Source: Pseudomonadota bacterium
Lineage (GTDB): Bacteria > Pseudomonadota > Gammaproteobacteria > Burkholderiales > Burkholderiaceae_B
NCBI GenBank assembly: GCA_023386765.1
Contig: JAEWJD010000093.1
Location: 1-21,507 of the forward strand
DNA: 21,507 nucleotides
Reading direction: 5' to 3'
How positions within the stretch are numbered: the stretch's first letter is position 1; the number at the start of each line of letters is the position of its first letter. The notes under the pieces were generated by a model. It had not been told where the DNA came from. It did not search any database and was given only the letters and a program-made list of their open reading frames with translations. The position numbers were made by a program, and so were the translations under genes. Below, in pieces: positions 6,572 to 14,654 of the stretch.

Positions 6572-8266
6572 TCAGCTGCGTGCCGGTTGCGGCGCGGGTT
6601 GGGACTTGGGCCGGCCCTCCATCATGCGGGCCTTGTCATCGTGAAAGGACGTCACGCGATCGGCCAGCAGGTCGAAGTCAAAGCGCTCCTTGCTGCGCAG
6701 GCTGAGCGCCACGCACACCACCGTGCTCACGCCATAGGCGGTCAGCGACCCCAGCAGCACGATGTACTCGCGCAGCGTTCCCAGGAAATAAGGCATGAAC
6801 ACCAGCGTTGCGATCACGCCCACCGCAATGGCCAGCTCGCGCCGGAAAAAGGCGAATGTCATCAGGCCCAGCACCACGCCGCCACCGATGGCCGCACACA
6901 GCTCGTAGAACATGGCAACCGGGCCGGTGATCGGAACCAGTTCGAAACGCACGATGGTAAAGAGCACCACCGCCGACACCACTGACCAGAAGAAAGCCCG
7001 GTTATCCACGCGGTTCCAGTAGAAACTCACGATCACCGGGAACACGATCGATCCCCACAGGGCACCCACGAACACCAGCATCACCAGGATGTCCAACCGC
7101 AGACTGGCGAAGATCACCCCGATCATGGTGGCCACGATCATGGTGGCACGTCCCCAGATCAGCATGCGGTGCGGGCACGGACGGCCCCGGGCCACGTTCT
7201 TGGCGTAGATATCGGTCATCACGATGGCCGACAGCGCCGCCAGGTCGGAGTCGGCCGTCGAGGACAGTGACCCCACCACCAGGATGAAGAACAAGGCAAT
7301 GCCCACCGGAGGCAGATAGGTCGACGCCATCTGCGGAATGATGTTGTTCATGTTGCCATCAACCGGTTCCAGGCCCACGAACAAGGCCAGCAGCCCCAGC
7401 ATGCCCAGGCCGATCACCACCGCGCCATAGCCCACGGTGGCGGTCAGGAAGGTCGGCTTGATGAGGTCCTCGCGCACGGCGAACAGACGCTGCGCAATCG
7501 TCTGGTTGCCAATTGCATAGGCCAGCACCGCCACGAAATACGGCGCGCCCTGTTCAAGAAAGGCAGTGCCCGAGAAGAAGTTCGCCTGCTCGGCGCTCAG
7601 CCGCCACATATTGGCTTCCAGCATCTGCGGGCCGCCGGCGTTGAAGAAGATCAGCGGGATGATGATGATGGCCGACAGGATCATGGCCACCAGCTGCGCG
7701 AAGTCCGTCATCACCGAGGCGCGAAAGCCCGACCAGAGGGTGTACGACAGCACACCCAGTCCGGCGATCAGCACGCCCTGGATAAAGCTCAAGGGGCTGA
7801 GCATGGACACCAGCGCACCGGCCGCCGTGAAGTTCACCATCAGACTGATGCAGCTGCCCACCAGGTTGGACACTGCCATGATCATCTGGCTGGATGCGCC
7901 ATGCCGCGCGTGAATCACCTCGGCCAACGTGTGGGCCTTGGGCGCCAGTTTGCGAAAGCGTCTGCCGAAGGGATAGATGAACAACACCATCAAGGCGCCC
8001 CAGAAACCATAGTGAAGCGGTCCCGAGAGTCCGTACTTGTAGCCCGACGTTGCGCTGGCGTAGAAGGATGCCGCCCAGATCCAGGTGGCGATCATGCTGG
8101 CCGCCGACAGCCCGAAACCCACCGAACTGCTGGCCACCATATAACCGTCCACGTTTTCCGACTTCTTTCCTATCATCAACGACATCAGGAAGGTCGCACC
8201 GTAGAACGCCAACAGCAGCAACACCGCGGTGGTGGCCGATAACTGGAAGAATTCTGTCTCTTGCAT
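6572..8266 (-). CDS. sodium:solute symporter, Dur3/urea-transporter-like
   Basis: A 564-residue SSS-family secondary transporter with roughly 13-15 membrane helices. Segments resembling the Dur3 (urea/polyamine) branch include SAASMIATWIWAASFYASA (54-72), GLSGPLHYGFWGAL near 79-92, and the diagnostic APKAHTLAEVIHARHG (108-123). SSTADSDLAALSAIVMTDIY (about residues 335-355) is the conserved helix contributing the sodium site. The start at 8266 is favoured because the helix-1 region begins soon after it; AAGGA lies about 12 nt upstream and the longer frame is not conserved-looking. A 39-residue protein follows 23 nt downstream. A long hairpin-rich leader precedes it. Urea, a polyamine or another small nitrogen compound or organic acid is possible; the substrate is not proven. 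Confidence 0.88.
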   Translation of the reverse strand: MQETEFFQLSATTAVLLLLAFYGATFLMSLMIGKKSENVDGYMVASSSVGFGLSAASMIATWIWAASFYASATSGYKYGLSGPLHYGFWGALMVLFIYPFGRRFRKLAPKAHTLAEVIHARHGASSQMIMAVSNLVGSCISLMVNFTAAGALVSMLSPLSFIQGVLIAGLGVLSYTLWSGFRASVMTDFAQLVAMILSAIIIIPLIFFNAGGPQMLEANMWRLSAEQANFFSGTAFLEQGAPYFVAVLAYAIGNQTIAQRLFAVREDLIKPTFLTATVGYGAVVIGLGMLGLLALFVGLEPVDGNMNNIIPQMASTYLPPVGIALFFILVVGSLSSTADSDLAALSAIVMTDIYAKNVARGRPCPHRMLIWGRATMIVATMIGVIFASLRLDILVMLVFVGALWGSIVFPVIVSFYWNRVDNRAFFWSVVSAVVLFTIVRFELVPITGPVAMFYELCAAIGGGVVLGLMTFAFFRRELAIAVGVIATLVFMPYFLGTLREYIVLLGSLTAYGVSTVVCVALSLRSKERFDFDLLADRVTSFHDDKARMMEGRPKSQPAPQPARS

Positions 8267-8530
8267 CTTGGTCTTTTTTCCTTGCTGGCCCGCCACGGCC
8301 ACCGTCGCATCTGCCTGGCGGATGCCGGTTGCGCAACATGCGATGGGCGGCACTACCCCATTGCAGAAAGCGAATCCCCTGCCGCGCGCGCACGAGCGGA
8401 CACCTGTCCATGAAGAACACAGGTCAATGCCTCAATGGGCGGCTGCCGCCAGCGCGAGCGCGCGCTCGTCTGGTGACCGCAAGGGGGCTGACGGGTATAG
8501 GCGCAAGGCCCAATGCGGTACGGCAAGGCA

Positions 8531-8634
8531 CCGGCTTTGTGAGCCGGCGGATGTCATCCTCGGCCGCGAGCGGCCTGGACAGGGGTTTCGGCATTTCTGC
8601 CGGGCCGCTGTGCGCGGCCTTGATGCTGGACATC
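8531..8634 (-). ncRNA. candidate structured RNA: five consecutive hairpins
   Basis: Within 104 nt there are stems at 8531-8547 (6 bp, 5-nt loop), 8562-8575 (GGCCG/CGGCC with a tetraloop), 8589-8602 (CGGCA-GAAA-TGCCG on the minus strand, a GNRA loop), 8603-8619 (6 bp, 5-nt loop) and 8622-8634 (4 bp). The minus strand would be a leader of the symporter. I do not recognise any known riboswitch class. GC-rich sequence forms stems readily, so this is a hypothesis. Confidence 0.3.
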
Positions 8635-8690
8635 CTCAGGAACGGTCTGCGCCCCGCCGGATGTCTGGTGTTTGCTAAAACGAGCTGCCA

Positions 8691-8720
8691 AGTATAGGGG
8701 CTATCGACGCTCGCGTCTAA
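8691..8720 (-). promoter_or_regulatory. weak candidate sigma-70 promoter for the symporter leader
   Basis: On the minus strand a good -10 element TATACT (8696-8691) is preceded after 18 nt by a poor -35 TTAGAC (8720-8715). It would start a transcript about 420 nt before the symporter ATG, including the hairpin cluster. Confidence 0.3.
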
Positions 8721-8745
8721 TCCCGGCCGCGTTCAACATCTGCGA

Positions 8746-10260
8746 TCAAACGTCGATCTGCCGATAAGCCAGCACCGTGCCGTCGGCACCAGTCTCTTCC
8801 AGCCGCACGCGAAACCCCCACAGCCGCGCGACATGGCGCAGCACCTGCTCGGCCTCGCCGGCGGCCAGCGCACGCCCCCGATGCCGACGATGGCGCAGCA
8901 CCAGCGCGCGGTCGCTATCCCGCTGAAAACGCTGCACCTGCACGTCGGGAACCTGGTTGTCACGATCATGCTGGGCAGCCAGCAATCTGCGCAGTTGACG
9001 ATAGCCCTCGTCATCGTGGATGGCGGCCACTTCCAGCACCGGGCTGGCTGCGTGATCGGCAATGGCAAACAGGCGGAACTCGCGCATCAGGCGCGGCGAC
9101 AAATACTGCAGGATGAAAGACTCGTCCTTGAAGTTACGCATCGCGAAGTCCAGCGCACGGAGCCAGTCCGTGCCGACCAGCTCCGGAAACCAGCGCCGAT
9201 CCTCATCATCCGGGGCCTCGCAGATGCGGCGGATATCGCGCATCATCGCAAAGCCCAGCGCATAGGGATTGATGCCGCCGTAGCCGCGCTCGTCAAAGCC
9301 GCGCTGACACACCACGTTGGTGTGGCTCTGCAGCACTTCCATCATGAAGCCATCGCTGACCTGGCCCTGCTGATGCAGGTGGTTCAACAGGGTGTAATGC
9401 CAGAACGTGGCCCAGCCCTCGTTCATGACCTTGGTCTGGGCCTGGGGATAGAAATATTGCGCCAGCTTGCGCACGATGCGTACCAGCTCGCGCTGCCAGG
9501 GTTGCAGCACGGGCGAGAATTTCTCGATGAAATAAAGCAGGTTCTCTTGCGGCTCGGCCGGGAAGCGCTCCTGCGCCGCAGGTGCAAGCGGCACGACGCC
9601 GCGCGGCACCGTGCGCCACAAGTCGTTGTATTGCAGCCGTGCATGCTCTTCGCGTTCGGCTTGGCGCGCGGCCTCCTGTCGCAGCGAGAGCGCCGGCGGA
9701 CGCTTGTAGCGGTCCACCCCGTGCAGGCTGAGCGCATGGCAGGCGTCAAGCACCGCCTCGACCGCCTCGATCCCGTGGCGCGCCTCGCAATCCATCACAT
9801 ACTTGCGTGCGAACACCAGATAATCCAGCACGCCGTCGGCATCGGTCCATTGCCGGAACAGGTAGTTGCCCTTGAAGAAGGAGTTGTGTCCGTAGCACGC
9901 ATGGGCGATCACCAGCGCCTGCATGGGCAGGGTGTTTTCCTCCATGAGGTAGGAAATGCAGGGGTTGGAGTTGATCACGATCTCATAGGCCAACCCCTGC
10001 ATGCCTTTGCGATACGACTGCTCGTTGCGGATGAACTCCTTGCCATACGACCAATGCGGATAGCCCAGCGGCAACCCCGCCGAGGCGTACGCATCGAGCA
10101 TCTGCTCCGAGGTGATGACCTCGATCTGATTGGGATAGGTATCCAGGCCATAGCCGCGGGCCACGGCCGCGATGGCCTCGTCGTAGCGCTGCAGGGCCTC
10201 GAAGCTCCAGTCGGCCCCGGTGGGCAGGGCCGGCGCGCGTTCCAGCAGGGTGGTGCTCAT
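8746..10260 (-). CDS. ycgB: SpoVR family protein
   Basis: A 504-residue soluble protein of the SpoVR/YcgB family; the E. coli homologue is close in length. Typical family segments are EIVINSNPCISYLMEENT (93-110), VIAHACYGHNSFFKGNYLF (117-135) with conserved His120 and His125, and MNEGWATFWHY (279-289). The His/Glu-rich core looks metal-binding, but no reaction is established. In Bacillus SpoVR is linked to spore cortex formation; in non-sporulating proteobacteria the gene is part of a stationary-phase/nutrient-stress operon with prkA and yeaH. Here its ATG overlaps the yeaH stop by 4 nt with AAGGAGG upstream, so it is translationally coupled as the last gene of that operon. Confidence 0.95.
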   Translation of the reverse strand: MSTTLLERAPALPTGADWSFEALQRYDEAIAAVARGYGLDTYPNQIEVITSEQMLDAYASAGLPLGYPHWSYGKEFIRNEQSYRKGMQGLAYEIVINSNPCISYLMEENTLPMQALVIAHACYGHNSFFKGNYLFRQWTDADGVLDYLVFARKYVMDCEARHGIEAVEAVLDACHALSLHGVDRYKRPPALSLRQEAARQAEREEHARLQYNDLWRTVPRGVVPLAPAAQERFPAEPQENLLYFIEKFSPVLQPWQRELVRIVRKLAQYFYPQAQTKVMNEGWATFWHYTLLNHLHQQGQVSDGFMMEVLQSHTNVVCQRGFDERGYGGINPYALGFAMMRDIRRICEAPDDEDRRWFPELVGTDWLRALDFAMRNFKDESFILQYLSPRLMREFRLFAIADHAASPVLEVAAIHDDEGYRQLRRLLAAQHDRDNQVPDVQVQRFQRDSDRALVLRHRRHRGRALAAGEAEQVLRHVARLWGFRVRLEETGADGTVLAYRQIDV

Positions 10261-11516
10261 GCGGCCTCCTTCTTGAAGAGCTCATGGAAGACCGGATAGA
10301 TCTCGCCGCGCTCGTGGATGCGCCGCATCACGAAGTGCGGCGCCTGCTGCTGAGCGTATTCCGCCCACAGACTGCTCTTGCGCGCCTCGCTGGTCTCGGG
10401 CACCTCGATATAGGCGAAATAGCGCGTCGCCGGCAACAGGCGCTCGGCCAGGAATCGAGCACTGCGCCCGGCATCGGCGCCGAACGAATCGCCGTCGCTG
10501 GCCTGGGCGGCATACACGTTCCAGGCTGCGGGCGGATAACGCGCCTGCACGATCTGGTCCATCAGCTCCAGGGCCGACAGGACAATGGTGCCGCCACTTT
10601 TCGGGTCATGGAAGAAAGCCTGCTCGTCGACCTCTTCGGCACTGTCCGTATGGCGGATGAACACCAACTCCACGGTTTCATACTTGCGCGACAGAAAGAG
10701 GTAAAGCAGGGTGAAGAAGCGCTTGGCCAGGTCTTTCTTGCGCTCGTCCATCGAGCCGGAGACATCCATCAGGCAGAACATCACCGCACGCGCCACCGGC
10801 GTGGCCTGCTCGACCCGGTGGCGATAGCGCAGATCCATCTCATCCAGGAAGGGCACCTGTGCGGCTCGGCGCTGCGCCGCCTCCCAGGCCTCCAGCAAGA
10901 TGGCCAGTTCCTTATCGTCGGCCTGTCTGGCCTGCGCCTGCCGCCATGCCTGCTCGGCCTCATCGGCCTCGCTGCGCGCGTTCAGGCCCAGCGCCATGCG
11001 GCGCGCCAGCGAAGCCCTCAAACTGCGGGCGATCGACAGTTGGCTGGGGGCACCCGTGGTCGTATAGCCGGCGCGGCGCAAGTGCTTCTGCGACACGTCG
11101 CCCAGCTGCGTGCGGGCCAGCTGCGGCAATTCAAGGTCGTCGAAGAACAGTTTGAGGAATTCCTCGCGCGACAGGCTGAAGGTAAAGGCATCGACACTGT
11201 CTCCTTCGCCCGGTTGCGCGCCCCCCTCGCCCTGCCCGCCTTGCGGCCGGGCGATGGCATCGCCCTTGACGAACTCGCGGTTGCCAGGATGCACGATCTC
11301 CCGGTCTCCGCCTTCGCCGAAACGAAAGCGGGGCTCGGAGATATCACGCGCCGGCAGATTGATCTCGGCGCCCTGGTCCATGTCCGTGATCGAGCGTTCG
11401 CGCACGCTTTCCTGCACGGCCTTGCGTATCTGCTCCTTGTAGCGGCGCAGAAAGCGTTCGCGGTTCACGGCGCTTTTGTTGCGCCCGTTCAGGCGGCGAT
11501 CGATGAACGTGTTCAT
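10257..11516 (-). CDS. yeaH: YeaH/YhbH family protein (DUF444, VWA-like)
   Basis: A 419-residue protein of the DUF444 family. The N-terminal part is basic (DRRLNGRNKSAVNRERFLRRYKEQIRK, within residues 6-32), followed by a Gly/Gln-rich linker (residues 92-106). The C-terminal half is a von Willebrand A-type domain with the MIDAS motif DVSGSM at 251-256, which binds a divalent metal and partner proteins. It is the constant companion of PrkA and SpoVR and is thought to act with the kinase in stress physiology, although the mechanism is not known. AAGGAG lies 7 nt before the ATG. It starts 12 nt after prkA and overlaps the SpoVR gene by 4 nt. Confidence 0.95.
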   Translation of the reverse strand: MNTFIDRRLNGRNKSAVNRERFLRRYKEQIRKAVQESVRERSITDMDQGAEINLPARDISEPRFRFGEGGDREIVHPGNREFVKGDAIARPQGGQGEGGAQPGEGDSVDAFTFSLSREEFLKLFFDDLELPQLARTQLGDVSQKHLRRAGYTTTGAPSQLSIARSLRASLARRMALGLNARSEADEAEQAWRQAQARQADDKELAILLEAWEAAQRRAAQVPFLDEMDLRYRHRVEQATPVARAVMFCLMDVSGSMDERKKDLAKRFFTLLYLFLSRKYETVELVFIRHTDSAEEVDEQAFFHDPKSGGTIVLSALELMDQIVQARYPPAAWNVYAAQASDGDSFGADAGRSARFLAERLLPATRYFAYIEVPETSEARKSSLWAEYAQQQAPHFVMRRIHERGEIYPVFHELFKKEAA

Positions 11517-11528
11517 GACGCCTCTCCT

Positions 11529-13454
11529 TCAGGATGACTTCCTCACGCGCAGATACCATTCGCACAGCAAACGCACCTGCTTCTCGGTATACCCCTTGCC
11601 GACCATGCGATCCACGAAGCTCTGGTGCTTGCGCTTGTCCTCGGCAGACGCCTTGGCATTGAACGAGATGACCGGCAGCAGATCTTCGGTATTGGAGAAC
11701 ATCTTCTTCTCGATCACCTCGCGCAGCTTCTCGTAGCTGGTCCAGTCAGGGTTGCGTCCGCCGCTGTTGGCGCGCGCCCGCAACACGAAATTGACGATCT
11801 CGTTGCGGAAGTCCTTGGGGTTGGCGATGCCGGCAGGCTTCTCGATCTTCTCCAGCTCGTCATTGAGCGCTGCCCGATCGAAGCTCTCGCCGGTTTCAGG
11901 ATCGCGGAACTCCTCGTCCTGGATCCAGCAATCAGCAAAGGTCACGTAGCGGTCGAAGATGTTCTGGCCGTATTCCGAATACGACTCCAGATAGGCCGTC
12001 TGGATTTCCTTGCCGATGAACTCGGCATAGCGTGGCGCCAGATAGCCCTTGATGAACTCCAGGTAGCGCCGGCGCTGCTCGTCGGGGAAATCCTCGCGCG
12101 CGATACGCTGCTCCAGCACATACATCAGATGCACCGGGTTGGCCGCCACCTCCACCTGGTCATAGTTGAAGACGCTGGCCAGGATCTTGTAGGCAAAGCG
12201 GGTGGACACCCCCGTCATACCCTCGTCGGTGCCGGCGTAGTCCTTGTACTCCTGCAGCGACTTGGCCTTGGGGTCCACGTCCTTCAGGGTTTCGCCGTCA
12301 TACACGCGCAACTTGGAATACAGGCTGGAGTTCTCCGGCTCCTTCAGGCGCGAGAGCACCGAGAACTGCGCCATCATCTCTAGGGTGCCGGGTGCGCAGG
12401 GCGCCTGCGCCAGCGAACTGTTACGCAGCAGCTTCTCATAGATGCGCTGCTCTTCGCTGACCTGCAGGCAGTACGGCACCTTGACGATGTAGATGCGGTC
12501 CAGGAACGCTTCGTTGTGCTTGTTGTTGCGAAAGGTCTGCCACTCCGACTCGTTGGAGTGGGCCAGGATCACGCCATTGAAGGGAATGGCCGAAAAACCT
12601 TCGGTGCCCTTGAAGTTGCCTTCCTGCGTCGCGGTCAGCAAGGGGTGCAGCATCTTGATGGGCGCCTTGAACATCTCCACGAACTCCAGCAGCCCCTGGT
12701 TGGCCAGGCACAGCCCGCCGCTGTAGCTGTAGGCGTCCGGATCATCCTGTGAATAACGATCGAGCTTGCGGATATCGACCTTGCCCACCAGTGATGAAAT
12801 ATCCTGGTTGTTCTCGTCGCCCGGCTCGGTCTTGGCGATGGCCACCTGGCGCAGCACCGACGGGTGCACCCGCAGGACGCGAAACTGCGTGACATCGCCA
12901 TCGAACTCTTTCAGGCGCTTGATCGCCCAGGGCGACATGATGCCGCTCAGGTAGCGCGGCGCGATGCCGTACTCGGCCTGCAAGGTCTCGGCATAGCGAT
13001 CCGCGGCGAACAGGCCCAGCGGCGACTCGTTGATGGGCGAACCCTTGAGCGCGTAGATCGGATAATCCTGCATCAAGGCCTTCAGGCGCTCGGCGATGGA
13101 TGATTTCCCCCCGCCCACCGGCCCCAGCAGATACAGGATCTGTTTGCGCTCTTCCAGCCCCTGCGCGGCGTGCTTGAAGAAAGCGACGATCTGCTCGATC
13201 ACTTCCTCCATGCCGTAGAACTCTTTGAACGCGGGGTAACGCCGGATCGTGCGGTTGGAGAACAGGCGCGACAGGCGCGGATCGTTGCGGGTGTCGATGA
13301 GTTCCGGCTCGCCGATGGCAGCGAGCATGCGCTCGGCCGGACTGGCGTAGATCATCGGATCCTGGCGGGCCAGTGACAGATACTCTTGCAGCGAGAGTTC
13401 GGTGTCCTGGTCGCGGGCGTACTGGGACTTGAAGCTATCGAGGATGCTATGCAC
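11529..13454 (-). CDS. prkA: PrkA-type AAA+ serine protein kinase
   Basis: A 641-residue PrkA/YeaG protein, essentially the family length. The N-terminal AAA+ core has Walker A GPVGGGKSS (111-119) and the family segment ILAHSNESEWQTFRNNKHNEAF in the centre. The C-terminal part (about residue 390 on) is the PrkA C-terminal domain, distantly kinase-like. Homologues phosphorylate proteins on serine, and E. coli YeaG affects nitrogen-starvation and stationary-phase survival. The start is a GTG with AGGAGG 7 nt upstream, an almost ideal site, and the family N-terminus (HSILDSFKSQY) follows. It is the first gene of the prkA-yeaH-ycgB operon, with 293 bp of intergenic sequence before it. Confidence 0.96.
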   Translation of the reverse strand: MHSILDSFKSQYARDQDTELSLQEYLSLARQDPMIYASPAERMLAAIGEPELIDTRNDPRLSRLFSNRTIRRYPAFKEFYGMEEVIEQIVAFFKHAAQGLEERKQILYLLGPVGGGKSSIAERLKALMQDYPIYALKGSPINESPLGLFAADRYAETLQAEYGIAPRYLSGIMSPWAIKRLKEFDGDVTQFRVLRVHPSVLRQVAIAKTEPGDENNQDISSLVGKVDIRKLDRYSQDDPDAYSYSGGLCLANQGLLEFVEMFKAPIKMLHPLLTATQEGNFKGTEGFSAIPFNGVILAHSNESEWQTFRNNKHNEAFLDRIYIVKVPYCLQVSEEQRIYEKLLRNSSLAQAPCAPGTLEMMAQFSVLSRLKEPENSSLYSKLRVYDGETLKDVDPKAKSLQEYKDYAGTDEGMTGVSTRFAYKILASVFNYDQVEVAANPVHLMYVLEQRIAREDFPDEQRRRYLEFIKGYLAPRYAEFIGKEIQTAYLESYSEYGQNIFDRYVTFADCWIQDEEFRDPETGESFDRAALNDELEKIEKPAGIANPKDFRNEIVNFVLRARANSGGRNPDWTSYEKLREVIEKKMFSNTEDLLPVISFNAKASAEDKRKHQSFVDRMVGKGYTEKQVRLLCEWYLRVRKSS

Positions 13455-13499
13455 GGCAAACCCTCCTACTTGGCCAGACGTGAAATGGATCCGCGGCGC

Positions 13500-13521
13500 G
13501 GACCCAAAACTCAGGGGGTCC
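13500..13521 (-). promoter_or_regulatory. hairpin in the prkA upstream region
   Basis: GGACCC (13521-13516) and GGGTCC (13505-13500) pair across a 10-nt loop, about 46 nt before the prkA GTG. A second, bulged inverted repeat around 13489-13504 overlaps it (GGATCCGCG/CGCGGACC), so two alternative folds are possible. It may be an operator or a leader structure. Confidence 0.3.
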
Positions 13522-13747
13522 AGATCATTGTGTGCCTGTCATTCCTGCCTCGCCAGTCCTAATTGCACCGCCGGGGCCACCCCACTATGTAGTCGTCGCG
13601 CTTTCACCACACACAATAGACAGGGTACCGTGCTGCGTGGCGGATGGATTGCGGAGTTTCCCCTACATGCTTTTCGATACCGTACGAAACCGCTCTGCGC
13701 GTGCCTCTGCCCATCGCAAGCAATGGCCGGTGACGCCGGCGTCGGTC

Positions 13748-14533
13748 TCAGGTTGCGCGGTGGGCCTGCAAATACTGGCTTGGCGGCATGCCGAGTACGC
13801 GCCGGAACACCGATGAAAAGGCGCTCGGGCTGGCATATCCCAGATCCAGCGCGATGCGCGTGACGGCCTGGCCGGCACTCAAGCGCTCGATGGCCGCCAG
13901 CAGGCAAACCTGCTGCCGCCATTGTGCAAAGCTCACCCCCGTCTGCGCACGGAACTGCCGCGTGAAGGTGCGCCGGCTCATACCCGCCTCGCCCGCCATG
14001 CGATCGAGGCCGAACGCCAGCGACGGCGCATCGAACAGTTGCCGGCACGCTGCAGCCAGGCGCGGCTCTGCCGGCAGCGGCGCGTGCAACGACAGGCGCG
14101 GCATCACCGCGATCTCCGCCAGCAGCAGGCTCATCAACTTTCCTGCACGTCCGTCTATCTCGTACATGGCAGGCAGATCGATGGCCTCCTCCAGAAGATG
14201 TCGCAGCAGCGGCGACACGCCATGCACGCCGCAATCGGCCGGCAGCTGCTGCGCCTGCGCCGCTTGAGGCGACACGAAGACGTTGAGCATGGTCACGTGG
14301 CCCCGCATCGTCATCTCATGGGAGATGCCGGCCGGCACCCAGCAGGCGCGCTGCGGCGGCACCAGCCACCGGCCTTGCGGCGTGGCCACGCTGATCGTGC
14401 CCCGCGCAGCGAAGGCGAACTGCCCGCGCCGATGCTGATGAACCGGAAACGAAGAGCCGGCGGCGTACTCATTGGCAGTCACGACCACGCCGCGCGGAAT
14501 ATCTTCGAAAGGATCGACCAGGGTATTGCGCAT
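13748..14533 (-). CDS. AraC-family regulator with cupin sensor domain
   Basis: A 261-residue regulator of the same architecture as the one at 5636. The N-terminal cupin shows FPVHQHRRGQFAFAARG (29-45) and CWVPAGISHEM (64-74). The C-terminal double helix-turn-helix is at about 170-258, with AGEAGMSRRTFTRQFRAQTG (180-199) and ALDLGYASPSAFSSVFRRVLG (228-248). The ATG at 14533 starts the conserved domain; a longer frame would reach nearly to the divergent hydrolase start. It is divergent from an alpha/beta hydrolase gene across 121 bp, so it may regulate it. Two such paralogues within 9 kb probably respond to different ligands, because the cupin residues differ. Confidence 0.92.
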   Translation of the reverse strand: MRNTLVDPFEDIPRGVVVTANEYAAGSSFPVHQHRRGQFAFAARGTISVATPQGRWLVPPQRACWVPAGISHEMTMRGHVTMLNVFVSPQAAQAQQLPADCGVHGVSPLLRHLLEEAIDLPAMYEIDGRAGKLMSLLLAEIAVMPRLSLHAPLPAEPRLAAACRQLFDAPSLAFGLDRMAGEAGMSRRTFTRQFRAQTGVSFAQWRQQVCLLAAIERLSAGQAVTRIALDLGYASPSAFSSVFRRVLGMPPSQYLQAHRAT

Positions 14534-14654
14534 GGCCCAAATTCTATAGCGATTGACCTGATTCCGAAGGCGGGCCTCGCCGGGCCGACTTACGATCCGC
14601 CCCATCGGCCTGCGCCGAGCCTTCACAAGACGCTTTCTCCTTCACTCCGCAATC

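Larger units (their letters stand above)
8267..8745. other. 479-base gene-free leader between the SpoVR gene and the symporter
   Basis: No convincing gene is present. A 69-codon minus frame (8633-8424) has GAGG abutting its ATG and no recognisable domain. The region is packed with inverted repeats: ACCTGT/ACAGGT (8402-8424), the 14-nt palindrome CGAGCGCGCGCTCG (8455-8468) and a cluster of hairpins at 8531-8634. It probably forms the 5' leader of the symporter mRNA or hosts a small RNA. Confidence 0.5.

Noticed and set aside
8424..8633. 69-codon minus-strand frame in the symporter leader
   Set aside because: GAGG directly abuts the ATG, the product has no recognisable feature, and the same bases form strong hairpins; not called as a gene.
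8833..10299. 488-codon plus-strand frame opposite the SpoVR gene
   Set aside because: No recognisable motif; the SpoVR protein on the minus strand is complete with family motifs.
10284..11537. 417-codon plus-strand frame opposite yeaH
   Set aside because: Antisense of a complete DUF444 gene; low-complexity composition and no ribosome-binding site.
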